Positions 50,630-59,657 of a stretch of DNA of 64,000 bases are shown piece after piece. The first letter of the stretch is position 1; the number at the start of each line of letters is the position of its first letter. This DNA comes from QWHO01 sp021404945 (GTDB taxonomy: Bacteria > Vulcanimicrobiota > Xenobia > Xenobiales > QWHO01): positions 1-64,000 of the forward strand of contig CAUJEN010000057.1 in NCBI GenBank assembly GCA_963169765.1. The letters are read 5' to 3'. Made by a program: the position numbers and the translations under genes. The notes under the pieces are model-generated. The model saw nothing but the letters and a program-made list of their open reading frames with translations, searched no databases and had not been told where the DNA came from.

Positions 50630-53600
50630 ATGCAAAAAGGCCTGGGGGCGGCCACGCCCGAACAGGTGGGCCAAATGGACCATCCCGAGTCGATCGACGG
50701 CTACGTCGTGCTCGAGTTCCTCGGACACGGGGGGATGGGCTGGGTCTACCGCGTGGCCGAGCCGGATACAGGGCGCGAAGTGGCTCTCAAGCTTCTGCGC
50801 ACGGCCGTGGCGGTGACCCTGCTCGACAGACTGCGCTTCGAGCGCGAATTCGAGGTCGTCCGCGGACTGGAGCACCCGTCCCTGGTGGGCGTGTTCGAAA
50901 AGGGGGTGGTGGACAACCAGCCCTACTACACCATGGAGTTGGTGGCCGGCCCAAACATCCGCGATTTCGTGGGCCGCGAACGAGAGCGGCCCACCCGGGA
51001 AGCCTGGCTGGCCCGGGTAGGAACCCTGATCGCCCGGCTGACCGAGGGGCTGGCCTACATCCATCAACACAACATCATCCACCGCGACCTCAAGCCGGAG
51101 AATATCCTCATCGACCCTGGCGGCACCCCCAGGTTGCTTGACTTCGGCCTGGCCCGCCGCCGCGAAGCCAGCACGTTCACCGAGCCGGGCACGGTGATCG
51201 GAACGGTGCACTACATGTCGCCGGAGCAGATCGCCGGGCACGAGCTCGACTCGCGCACCGATCTTTACAGTCTGGGCGTCATCCTCTATGAGCTCCTGAG
51301 CGGGCGACTGCCGTTCGACTCACCCGAGCTCGTTTCGGTGCTTTATGCCATCCTCCACGAGCCTCCGATTCCGCTCCACCAGCACTGCCCCTGGCTGCCC
51401 CAACCGGTGGTGGAGATGACCATGCGCCTGCTTGAGAAAGAGCCAGCCGACCGATTCCAGAGCGCCCCCGAGCTCTTGGAGGAGCTCAACCACGGCTTTG
51501 GCACCCCGGTCGAGCTGATTAGCCCCGAGCCGGGGCCGGTCTCCCCCGCTTCCCCTCCCGAGCAACTCTTCACTCCTCGCTTCGTGGGCCGAGATCAGGA
51601 GCTGCGTCAGGTGCTCGAACGGCTCGACCGACTTCACGAGCGCGGCGCGCTGGTGCTGGTAGAAGGGGTCAGCGGGGTGGGTAAGACCCGCTTTCTCCAG
51701 GAGCTGGCCGGTCAGGCCCGTTCCCTCGGCCTCGCCTGCGTCTGGGGCTACGGCAACGAGGTGGAGGCCCTGCCCTACAACCCCTGGATTCGCATTCTCA
51801 AGCGTAGCCTAAAAAACGGCCTGCCATCGGAGCTGGAGGTCTTCCGGGATGCTCTGTCAGTGCTCTTTCCCGAGTTGGGCGAGCCTCATGTGGACCGCGA
51901 GGATCCGCTGCTCAAATTCCACCTCTTTGAGGGAATGGTCCGGCTGCTGGCCCGCATGGCCAGTCATCGCGGGCTGGTCATCTTTCTCGAGGACCTGCAG
52001 TGGGCCGACCCGGCCAGTCTCGAGTTCCTGCATTACGCCGCAAGGAGCCTGCTGGGCCAGGCCGAGGAGTGCCTGCCCATTGCCATCGTGACCAGTTGTC
52101 GCGATGAGCTGGTCGGCACCAACGATGCTCTCATGCGATTACGAGCTTCCCTGGTGCGCCTGGAGGGGATGGACGAAGTCCAGCTCGAGCCGCTGAGCCA
52201 GGAGCAGACAGCCGCCGTGGTCAGCTCGATGCTGGGCCAGGGCACGGTGGAACCGGAAACCCAGGCCCGCCTCTTCCACGAAACCGAAGGCAACCCGCTG
52301 TTCATCGCCGAGATCCTCAAGACCTTCGTGGTCGAAGGGCGGCTGCGCCTGGACCGGGGCTCGTGGAACCTCGAATCTACCGCCCTGCCGCGCACCTCGG
52401 CCGGGGGCAGCCGCATCCCGGTCACCGTGCGGGACGCGGTCGAACGGCGCCTGGCCGGTCTTGACCCCGGCGATCTCCGGGTCGCTCGTCAGGCGGCGGT
52501 CCTGGGGCGCACCTTCGAATTCGAGGTGCTGGCAAGGGCCTGGAACATCCCCCAGGAGGAGCTGATCGACCGGGTCGAGCGCCTGGTGGGGCGCAAGATC
52601 CTGACCGAGGCCCGCGAACGCGGATTTCTTACCTTCTACAACCAGCCCATCTTGGAGGTGCTGCTGGAGGGCACCCCCACCGACCTGCAGGTCGACCTGC
52701 ACGCTCGGGCCGCGCGAGCCCTGGAGGGCCTGGCCAACCCCGAGCGGCAGGCAGCCCGCCTGGCTCACCATTACCGGCTCAGCGGCCAGGGCTCGCAGGC
52801 CGTGATCCACCTCGTCCGTGCTGGCGACGCTTCGGCCCAGGCCTTCGCCTATCTGGAAGCGGCCGACCTCTACCAGCGCGCCCTGGACATTCCCGAGGTG
52901 GAGACGGTGCTCAGCCGCCGCGAGCTGCAGGAGAAGCTGGCCGACGCCAACTATGGAGCGGGGCTGACTGAGATGGCGCTGGAAACCTACACCTGGTTGC
53001 TGGGAGGGGTGAAAGACCCGCTCGAGCACGCCCGTTTGCTGCGCAAGCTGGGCACTTGCTGGGAGCGCCTGGGCGACCTGCGCCAGGCCCAGCGTTGCCT
53101 CAAGGACGCTCTCAAGCAACTGGGCATCAAGTTGCCTTCCATGAGTTTTCTGGCCACCATCGGTATTCCGTTCCGCCAGTTGGGCCAGTTCCTACGCAAG
53201 AAGGCCATCGTGCCTGGCTACCGCAAGGACCTGCACCGGACCGACGAGATGGAGCGTGTGCTCGAAAGGCTCACCCGGGTGCTCTTCTTCCTGCGTCCGG
53301 AAGGATGGGTGCTGGATACGCTGGACATGTCCTTGCGCCAGCAGTTTATCGCGCGAGTGCTCAACAGCCGCGAAGCCGTCGGCCAGGCCAAGCTGTTCTC
53401 GGGCTACTCGATATTATTCTTTCCGCGCGTGATGATGCCGCATGCCCGGCGCCAGCTGAGGGTGGCCGCCGACATGGCCCGCGATCTGGGTGACTCTCTT
53501 CAGAAAGCCGCCTTCCTGCGCGAATCGGGCTACCTGCTGTTCATCGTGGGCGACGTGCGCAACGCATTGGTGCTGGAGATGCAGGCCCTGGAGCTTTCCC

Positions 53601-54376
53601 AACGGCTGGGCGACATTCATGGACTGGCCCTCAACCACACCGTGCTCCAGCTCCTCTCGCGCTACCGCGGGAGGCTGGACGAAGCCTTCCACCACGCCCT
53701 CAAGGCCCGCGAGTACGCCGAATCGACCTCCAGCAGGGTCGATTTCATGCTGAGTTTGATCAACATGGGCCACATCGCTGCCCTGCGGGGCGAAGTCGCC
53801 GAGGCCAACCGCCACCTGGCCCAGGCCGAGCGGCGCGCTCGCAAGCTGAGCCTGCCCTTCCTGACCATGCTCATCGAGCTGGCCCGGGGCTGGACCTACT
53901 TTGCCGAAGGCAGCTGGCAGGACGCGCTGGAATGCGGCGAAACCTCGACTCGGACCTGCAGGCTCCGCCACGCACCCTACTACATGGCCGAGTCACGCCT
54001 GCTGGAGGCCTGCGCCACGGTGCGCCTGGCCCGCGACCGGGCCGGGCGCGAGAAAGCCGTTCAACGGATCAAAACGGCGCGGACTGAAAGCAGCGGACTC
54101 TATCCCCTGTTCGAAGCCATCCTGCGTCGGCTGGAGGGCGAGCTGGCGGACCGCGCCGGTCGCCAGGAGGAGGCGCTGTCGGCCTACCAGGAGGCCCTGG
54201 AAACCTTCGAGGCGCTCCAGAATCCGCTCGAGCAGGCCAACTCGCACCGACTGCTAGCCGACTATTTCCAGGTGCGCGACCCGATTCTGGCCGAGCAACA
54301 CCGCCAGGCGGTGGAACGCTGCCTGCAGGAGGCGGGAGCCATTCCCCGCCTTCGAGAAGTCGACCCGACTTTGTGA
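50630..54376 (+). CDS. Ser/Thr kinase - AAA ATPase - TPR signalling protein
   Basis: 1248 residues. Kinase domain at 25-290: GHGGMG glycine loop, Lys54, HRDLKPEN with Asp153, DFG at 171-173, and HYMSPEQ. A P-loop ATPase of the AAA_16 type follows from about 318 (FVGRDQELRQV, then GVSGVGKT, and LEDLQWADP as a Walker B). The last 550 residues are TPR-like helices. All catalytic residues are present. This layout matches the large kinase/ATPase/TPR regulators of complex bacteria, which respond to stimuli through protein-protein contacts. The target is unknown. Confidence 0.9.
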   Translation: MQKGLGAATPEQVGQMDHPESIDGYVVLEFLGHGGMGWVYRVAEPDTGREVALKLLRTAVAVTLLDRLRFEREFEVVRGLEHPSLVGVFEKGVVDNQPYYTMELVAGPNIRDFVGRERERPTREAWLARVGTLIARLTEGLAYIHQHNIIHRDLKPENILIDPGGTPRLLDFGLARRREASTFTEPGTVIGTVHYMSPEQIAGHELDSRTDLYSLGVILYELLSGRLPFDSPELVSVLYAILHEPPIPLHQHCPWLPQPVVEMTMRLLEKEPADRFQSAPELLEELNHGFGTPVELISPEPGPVSPASPPEQLFTPRFVGRDQELRQVLERLDRLHERGALVLVEGVSGVGKTRFLQELAGQARSLGLACVWGYGNEVEALPYNPWIRILKRSLKNGLPSELEVFRDALSVLFPELGEPHVDREDPLLKFHLFEGMVRLLARMASHRGLVIFLEDLQWADPASLEFLHYAARSLLGQAEECLPIAIVTSCRDELVGTNDALMRLRASLVRLEGMDEVQLEPLSQEQTAAVVSSMLGQGTVEPETQARLFHETEGNPLFIAEILKTFVVEGRLRLDRGSWNLESTALPRTSAGGSRIPVTVRDAVERRLAGLDPGDLRVARQAAVLGRTFEFEVLARAWNIPQEELIDRVERLVGRKILTEARERGFLTFYNQPILEVLLEGTPTDLQVDLHARAARALEGLANPERQAARLAHHYRLSGQGSQAVIHLVRAGDASAQAFAYLEAADLYQRALDIPEVETVLSRRELQEKLADANYGAGLTEMALETYTWLLGGVKDPLEHARLLRKLGTCWERLGDLRQAQRCLKDALKQLGIKLPSMSFLATIGIPFRQLGQFLRKKAIVPGYRKDLHRTDEMERVLERLTRVLFFLRPEGWVLDTLDMSLRQQFIARVLNSREAVGQAKLFSGYSILFFPRVMMPHARRQLRVAADMARDLGDSLQKAAFLRESGYLLFIVGDVRNALVLEMQALELSQRLGDIHGLALNHTVLQLLSRYRGRLDEAFHHALKAREYAESTSSRVDFMLSLINMGHIAALRGEVAEANRHLAQAERRARKLSLPFLTMLIELARGWTYFAEGSWQDALECGETSTRTCRLRHAPYYMAESRLLEACATVRLARDRAGREKAVQRIKTARTESSGLYPLFEAILRRLEGELADRAGRQEEALSAYQEALETFEALQNPLEQANSHRLLADYFQVRDPILAEQHRQAVERCLQEAGAIPRLREVDPTL

Positions 54377-54391
54377 GCCCGCTGTCAGACA

Positions 54392-55453
54392 TCACCGAAA
54401 AGACCAACCCGTCCCGAGAGCGTAGACCGAGCAGCTGTCGGCCAGCACCCCCAGCACCCCGTTGGCGGGCAGCGATACAGCCGTGACCGGCTCAGTCTGC
54501 TTCAAGCTGGCCAGGGGGGCTCCGTCCTGGCTGCGCCATAGCTCGACCTGGTCCCGGTCCGCGGTGGCCACCAGCCTGCCATCGGGCGACAGGGCATCCA
54601 TGGCCCCACTGGGCAGATCCTTTTGGTGGACCAGGTTTCCCGTTCCCCCCTCCCAGATGCGGGTCGTGCTGGCTGAGCGCGTGAGCAGCCGCTCCCCGTC
54701 CTGGCTAACAGCAAAACCCATCAGGGCAGGGTTCGAGAGGGGGGGACTCAGGGGTCGAGCGGTGGGCCAGTGATAGACCAGCGCGCAATCCTTCTGGCGG
54801 TCGCTGCGGTAGCGGAAGGCGCAGGCCAGCCACTCGTCCTGGTGACAGAACTCCAGGTTGACGGTGGCCTGTCCGGCCGGCAGCTGGCCAACCCGCCGCC
54901 TGTCGGTCACGTCGAAAAGGAGGATCGGCTCCTCCAGGCTGGCCGTTGCCAGGGTCTTGCCGTTGGAGCTGAGACGCGCGGCCAGCAGGTGCTCCTGGCG
55001 CATCGACCAGATCAGCTTTCCGCTGGCCGCAGTCCAGAGGAAGACCCCTTTGTCCACCCGGGCCATCAGAGTGGTCCCAGAGAAGCGTACGTCCCGGACC
55101 ATCCAGTCGGCCTTCAGCTTGCGCTTGAGCTTGCCCCCCTGCCAGAGAGCCACCTGCTCACCGTAGCCCACGGCCAGCAGGCCGTCGGGACCCCAGGCGA
55201 AGGGGTTGCCTGAAGCCGGCGGATCGGTGATGACCTGGGCAGGCACGAGCAGCTTGCCGCCCGCCGTTTGCCAGACGGCATAGCTCCAGCACCCGCCGGT
55301 TTCAGCCTTCCAACCCGCCACCAATTGCCCATCCGGGCTCACCGAGGCGACTTTCAAGCCCTGGCCCACCTGGCCGATCTTGCGCACCGGCCCTTGCAGG
55401 GTGAGCCAGCCCAGCAGGCTGAGGACCAGAACGGTGGTCAGGTGTTTTCGCAT
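54392..55453 (-). CDS. WD40-like beta-propeller protein, exported or anchored
   Basis: 353 residues. An N-terminal hydrophobic segment (LTTVLVLSLLGWLTLQG) reads as a signal peptide or anchor. Blades follow with the recurrent S.DG..L......V.LW pattern: ASVSPDGQLVAGW, AWGPDGLLAVGYGEQVALW, SSNGKTLATAS, SPDGRLVATADRDQVELW. About seven blades, probably a protein-interaction scaffold. It converges with the kinase gene and is 28 bases downstream of the helicase gene, so possibly co-transcribed with that. Confidence 0.8.
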   Translation of the reverse strand: MRKHLTTVLVLSLLGWLTLQGPVRKIGQVGQGLKVASVSPDGQLVAGWKAETGGCWSYAVWQTAGGKLLVPAQVITDPPASGNPFAWGPDGLLAVGYGEQVALWQGGKLKRKLKADWMVRDVRFSGTTLMARVDKGVFLWTAASGKLIWSMRQEHLLAARLSSNGKTLATASLEEPILLFDVTDRRRVGQLPAGQATVNLEFCHQDEWLACAFRYRSDRQKDCALVYHWPTARPLSPPLSNPALMGFAVSQDGERLLTRSASTTRIWEGGTGNLVHQKDLPSGAMDALSPDGRLVATADRDQVELWRSQDGAPLASLKQTEPVTAVSLPANGVLGVLADSCSVYALGTGWSFR

Positions 55454-55480
55454 GAGGCCGAGAGTTGCTCGACCGGCAGC

Positions 55481-57931
55481 TCAGCTCCTGCCGGCCAGGA
55501 CCAATTCGGCGGACTGCTCGACCAGAGCCTTGAGAATGGCCAGAGCCACCAGGCGCGAGGTATTGCCCACCTCGTTGGGCGGCCCCACGCATGAGGGACA
55601 GCCCGACTCGCACTCACAGTGCGCCAGGCGTTCCATGGCTCGCCCCAGTAGCTCGTGGGACTGATCGAAGAGCTGGGCCGAGAGCCCCATTCCACCCGGG
55701 TAGTTGTCGTAGAGGAATATGGTGGGCTCGAAGACCGGCAGGGAATCGAGCCTTTTGGCCCGCTCCAGCGGGTCCATCCCGAGGCGCATCCAGCTCTCGG
55801 CGTTCTCCATCTGCTCCTCCGCCGGGGCGAAACTGTAGCGGCCCTGAGTGTCCCGATCAGAGCGAGCAAACCAGGTGGCCGCCCGGTCGCCCACGCAGCG
55901 ATCCAGGTCGCGCAGGTCGCACATCAGGTAGAACGGGGCCAGGTGGTGGAGGCAGTAGGCCAGACCTACCACTCCGTCGAGCAGGTCGGAGCGGGGAAAG
56001 CCCAGGCTGGCCAGCACGTCGTGGCTCAGGGTGAGCCAGAAGGCGGTGGTGTGCATCTCGTGGTCGGGCAGGTTGACCTCCCCGTAACCGACGTTCTCGC
56101 GGCTGTAGAACTTGATCTTCTTGAAGCCGCTCACCCGCCAGGTGACATGCACCTCGCCGTGCTCTCGGCGCGCCTTCCGGGCCGGCAAATCAGCACGCTC
56201 AAAGCCATCTAGAATCTTGACCGAGGTCGCTGTGATGGCGTCCGTGTAGTAGTCCACCTCCACCGGCTTGACGTAAGCCCTGCGCTGGGCGTAGTCGAGC
56301 TGCTTCACCTGGTAGGTGCGGGCCTGGCACAGATAGATGGCGTCCTGATAGACGGTGGAGGGGGCCGAGTGCCAGTCCACTTCGGCGATCACCTTGTTGT
56401 TTTCGGCCACGTCCATGATGCAAAAGTTCTCGGGCGAGGCGCTGCGCAGCGAGACGGCGTCGGCGGGGTAGGCTTCTTGAGTCCAGTGGTACTGGCCGCC
56501 CGAACGGTGCAGCACCTCATTCTCGGCCAGGAATTGGAGGATCTCTCCCACCTCGGCCCGGCCAAACCTCTCGCCTTCTTCCAGGGGCAGCTCGAAGGCT
56601 GCGCACTTGAGGTGGCTCACCAGGATGGCCACGTTGTCCGGATTGATCAGGGCGTGCTCGGGGCTGGCCGAGAAGAAATATTGTGGGTTCTCCATCAAGA
56701 ACTGATCCAGCGGATCGCTCCTGGCCACCAGCACTACGGCGCTCTCCTCGTGGCGGCGACCGGCCCGGCCGGCCTGCTGCCAGGTGCTGGCCACCGTGCC
56801 GGGATAACCGGCCAGCACGGCCGCCTGCAGGCTGCCGATGTCGATCCCCAGCTCCAGGGCGTTGGTGCTGATCACCCCGCGAATGTTGCCCTGGCGCAGC
56901 CCACGCTCGATCTCACGGCGAGCCCCGGGCAGATAGCCGCCCCGATAAGCGCGAATCTTGCCCTCATCCTCCACGGTGCGCTCGAAACGGTCCTTGAGAT
57001 AGCGGGAAAGCACCTCGACGTTGAGCCGACTGGCTGCGAACACGATCGTCTGCAGGTCGGCCTTCAGAAAGCGTGAAGCGATCCAGCGCGAGGCCGTCAG
57101 ATAAGAGCGGCGGATGCCCAGCTCCTTGCTCAGCACCGGCGGATTATAGAAAACCAGCGTCTTGGCCCCCGCCGGAGCGCCGTTCTGGTCCACCAGCTCG
57201 ACAGGAGCCTCGATCAGCGCCTCGGCGAGCTCACGCGGGTTGGCGATGGTGGCCGAGCACATGACGAAGACCGGGTTGGAGCCGTGAAAGGCGGCAATGC
57301 GCTTGAGGCGGCGCAGCACGTTGGCCAGGTGGCTGCCATAGACTCCCCGGTAAGTGTGCAGCTCATCCATCACCACATAACGCAGGTTGGCGAAAAAGCG
57401 CGACCAGCGAGTGTGGTGCGGGAGAATTCCGGTGTGCAGCATGTCGGGGTTGGTGATGACCACGTGAGCCCGGCTGCGAATCGAGCGACGAGCGTCGGCC
57501 GGCGTATCGCCGTCGTAGGTAAATACCCGGGCAGTGCCCTGCAGGCCGTCGATGGACTCCTGCAACTCGGCGAGCTGATCTTGCTCCAGAGCTTTGGTGG
57601 GGAACATATAAAGGGCTCGGGCCGAATCGTCCCGGCGGATAGCTTCCAACACCGGCAGGTTGTAGCACAGCGTCTTGCCCGAGGCGGTGGGGGTCACGAT
57701 GACGGTGTGGCGTCCCCCGGTCACGTGAGCGATGGCCTGACTCTGGTGGCTGTAAGGGCTCTCGATGCCGCGGGCCTTCACCATGGCGATCAACTCGGGA
57801 CTGAGATGCTCGGGCCACTCTCCATAGCGGGCCTCCCGGCCTTCCTGGCGGTGCACGGCAGCCAGGGTACCCTTGCCTTCCTGCGAGTCGAGAAAACGAG
57901 CGAGAACGTTTCTGAGAGCCATCAAGCTCAT
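55481..57931 (-). CDS. DEAD/DEAH-box helicase, MrfA/YprA-like with Cys cluster
   Basis: 816 residues. RecA 1: TPTASGKT, VMDELHTY and CSATIANP. RecA 2: STNALELGIDIG and QQAGRAGRR. The C-terminal DUF1998-type domain ends with CECESGCPSC, a four-Cys metal site that in MrfA (Bacillus YprA) helps repair mitomycin-induced DNA lesions. Length and all motifs fit an active enzyme. ATG start with a second ATG three codons later. Divergent from the oxidoreductase gene with an 83-base gap. Confidence 0.9.
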   Translation of the reverse strand: MSLMALRNVLARFLDSQEGKGTLAAVHRQEGREARYGEWPEHLSPELIAMVKARGIESPYSHQSQAIAHVTGGRHTVIVTPTASGKTLCYNLPVLEAIRRDDSARALYMFPTKALEQDQLAELQESIDGLQGTARVFTYDGDTPADARRSIRSRAHVVITNPDMLHTGILPHHTRWSRFFANLRYVVMDELHTYRGVYGSHLANVLRRLKRIAAFHGSNPVFVMCSATIANPRELAEALIEAPVELVDQNGAPAGAKTLVFYNPPVLSKELGIRRSYLTASRWIASRFLKADLQTIVFAASRLNVEVLSRYLKDRFERTVEDEGKIRAYRGGYLPGARREIERGLRQGNIRGVISTNALELGIDIGSLQAAVLAGYPGTVASTWQQAGRAGRRHEESAVVLVARSDPLDQFLMENPQYFFSASPEHALINPDNVAILVSHLKCAAFELPLEEGERFGRAEVGEILQFLAENEVLHRSGGQYHWTQEAYPADAVSLRSASPENFCIMDVAENNKVIAEVDWHSAPSTVYQDAIYLCQARTYQVKQLDYAQRRAYVKPVEVDYYTDAITATSVKILDGFERADLPARKARREHGEVHVTWRVSGFKKIKFYSRENVGYGEVNLPDHEMHTTAFWLTLSHDVLASLGFPRSDLLDGVVGLAYCLHHLAPFYLMCDLRDLDRCVGDRAATWFARSDRDTQGRYSFAPAEEQMENAESWMRLGMDPLERAKRLDSLPVFEPTIFLYDNYPGGMGLSAQLFDQSHELLGRAMERLAHCECESGCPSCVGPPNEVGNTSRLVALAILKALVEQSAELVLAGRS

Positions 57932-58014
57932 GTTCTAGCAGAATTCCATTCAAGTCCTTCCGAACGGACTATCGAGCTCGTAGGAATCCCTGTCCCTGCG
58001 GTGAAGGGCGCGCG

Positions 58015-58980
58015 ATGCTGTTTGACGCCGTATTCGATGGAGACCTGGAGACTGCTCCCGAGCTGGCGCGGCGAGCCGAGGAACGCGGCTTTGACTGTCT
58101 CTGGGTGCCCGAATCCAAGCACGACCCTTTCCTGAGCCTGCTGCGTGCAGCCGAGGGCTCCCAGAAGCTGGGACTGGGCACCGCCATCGCCGTGGCGCTG
58201 GCCCGCAACCCCATGAGCATGGCCTACCCCGCCTGGGACCTCCAACGCTTCTCGCAAGGCCGCCTGTGGCTGGGCCTGGGCAGTCAGGTCAAGGCGCACA
58301 TCACCAGGCGCTTCTCGATGCCCTGGGACAAGCCCATCGAGCAGATGCGCGATTACATTGCCGCCCTGCGAGCCATCTTCCACGCTTTCCAGAGCGGAGA
58401 GCCTCTGAGATACGAGGGGACCCACTATCGTCACACGCTGATGACGCCCTTCTTCAACCCCGGCCCCATTGCTCATCCCAGCATCCCCATCGGGGTGGCC
58501 GCCGTGGGACCGAAGATGAGCGAGCTGGCCGGCGAGGCGGCCGACTTTCTCAGTGGCCATCCCTTCACCAACCGGGCCTACGTCGAGAAGGTCACGCTGC
58601 CATCGATGCAAGCAGGTCTGAGGAAGGCCGGCCGAGAGCGCAACCAGGTCCAGGTCTTGGGCAACGTCTTTGTCATCACAGGCGATGAGGCCACCCAGAA
58701 ACTGCTCGAGCGCAGAGTACGCGAGTCAATCGCCTTCTACGGCTCAACCCCGGCCTACGCCGAGGTGCTTGAAGTCATCGGCCACGGGGAATTGCACCGC
58801 GAGCTTCATCGTCTCTCCCGAGAAGGGCGCTGGGCGGAGATGGCGAAACTTATTCCCGAGGATGTCGTGGCCTGTTGCTCGGTACGGGCTGCGCCGGAGA
58901 AGATCCAGGACGAGGTCCAAAGGCTCTATGGGGATCTGTATGACCGGGTCGTGCTGGCCCCCTGTGGCATCGAGTCCTGA
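58015..58980 (+). CDS. Luciferase-like (LLM) oxidoreductase, F420 type
   Basis: 321 residues of the bacterial luciferase-like TIM barrel. It starts DLETAPELARRAEERGFDCLW; has GTAIAVALARNPMSMAY, the LGLGSQV loop that in this group binds the F420 cofactor, and IPIGVAAVGPKM. The closest group I can name is the TIGR03617-type F420-dependent oxidoreductases. GAAGGG lies five to six bases before the ATG. Only 13 bases separate it from the next small gene. No F420 biosynthesis gene is in the window. Confidence 0.8.
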   Translation: MLFDAVFDGDLETAPELARRAEERGFDCLWVPESKHDPFLSLLRAAEGSQKLGLGTAIAVALARNPMSMAYPAWDLQRFSQGRLWLGLGSQVKAHITRRFSMPWDKPIEQMRDYIAALRAIFHAFQSGEPLRYEGTHYRHTLMTPFFNPGPIAHPSIPIGVAAVGPKMSELAGEAADFLSGHPFTNRAYVEKVTLPSMQAGLRKAGRERNQVQVLGNVFVITGDEATQKLLERRVRESIAFYGSTPAYAEVLEVIGHGELHRELHRLSREGRWAEMAKLIPEDVVACCSVRAAPEKIQDEVQRLYGDLYDRVVLAPCGIES

Positions 58981-58993
58981 AGGAGGTTTGAGC

Positions 58994-59293
58994 GTGTCCG
59001 ATAAACGGGACAGACAACTCGAGAAACTTTACGCCCAACAAGAAAAGCACGCCGAGAAAGTCAAGAGCTCGGTGCAAGACATGAAGAAGGCTTACGGCAG
59101 CAAGGACCGCGGCGGCGCCCTGGAAGCCCACAACATCAAGAAGATTGCCATCGGGATCGTGGCGCTGCTCTTCTTGATCATGAGCGCCGTCATGTTGAGC
59201 GATCCGGCCTCTCGCAAGGCCTGGTTCTTCGTCGTTTTCTGCGCCGTAGGCGGAGGAGTGTTTGTTTACTCCAAACGCCAGGCCGGCGGCTGA
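58994..59293 (+). CDS. Small membrane protein with a charged N-terminal helix
   Basis: 99 residues. Strongly supported GTG start: AGGAGG seven bases upstream. The first 50 residues form a charged helix (RQLEKLYAQQEKHAEKVKSS) and are followed by two membrane helices (IGIVALLFLIMSAVMLS and AWFFVVFCAVGGGVFVYS). Downstream of the LLM oxidoreductase by 13 bases, probably co-transcribed. No known family recognised. Its transcript ends at the terminator at 59308-59345. Confidence 0.7.
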   Translation: MSDKRDRQLEKLYAQQEKHAEKVKSSVQDMKKAYGSKDRGGALEAHNIKKIAIGIVALLFLIMSAVMLSDPASRKAWFFVVFCAVGGGVFVYSKRQAGG

Positions 59294-59307
59294 AACTTTC
59301 GTTCAGG

Positions 59308-59345
59308 GAATGAAAAAGCCGGCCAGAGGGCCGGCTTTTTCATTC
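59308..59345. terminator. Bidirectional intrinsic terminator
   Basis: A perfect 17-bp stem, GAATGAAAAAGCCGGCC / GGCCGGCTTTTTCATTC, with an AGAG loop. It has a run of T on the right and A on the left, so it works in both directions. It lies 14 bases after the rightward small-membrane-protein gene and 23 bases after the stop of the leftward Met-rich gene. Confidence 0.93.
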
Positions 59346-59368
59346 TGCCAGACGGATCTGGCAAAAAG

Positions 59369-59554
59369 TTACTTCATTTCCCCCTGCATCATGCTCATCT
59401 TCTTCATCATGTCGTGCATCTCCATGCACATGTCGCGCATTTTCATCATCATCATGTGAGATTCATTGCAGGACTCGTTCATGCGCATCATGCAGTCGGC
59501 CATCTTGCCCATCATCTCCTTCATCGGAGCCATTTCCATCATCGGTTTGTCCAC
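59369..59554 (-). CDS. Met-rich putative metal-binding peptide
   Basis: 61 residues, 25 of them Met (41%), with three Cys (21, 29, 43) and two His (33, 47). Met pairs and M-x-M spacing recur throughout (HMMMMKMRDMCMEMHDMMKK). The GTG start has a strong GGGGAGG five bases upstream and a terminator follows, so it is a genuine gene, not a chance frame. Clustered thioethers with Cys/His are typical of copper(I) or silver sites (as in CopC or PcoE-type proteins). It has no signal peptide. Metal buffering or storage is inferred, not shown. The opposite strand frame is a Cys-poor His-rich mirror and is not favoured. Confidence 0.8.
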   Translation of the reverse strand: MDKPMMEMAPMKEMMGKMADCMMRMNESCNESHMMMMKMRDMCMEMHDMMKKMSMMQGEMK

Positions 59555-59596
59555 GGCAACCTCCCCAGGCGAACTCCCCGCTTCACTTCGAGGGTT

Positions 59597-59632
59597 CCCT
59601 GTTGTTCGACAGGGCGGGACTCTTTCCTAGGA
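59597..59632. promoter_or_regulatory. Palindromes in the divergent Met-rich/transglutaminase promoter gap
   Basis: Two dyads lie between the divergent genes: CCCTGT-tgttcg-ACAGGG (59597-59614) and the perfect TTCCTAGGAA (59623-59632). Either could be the operator of a metal-responsive or stress regulator. No known consensus matches exactly, so the role is speculative. Confidence 0.3.
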
Positions 59633-59657
59633 AGGGTCTTGTCGTGATAAGAGCCTC

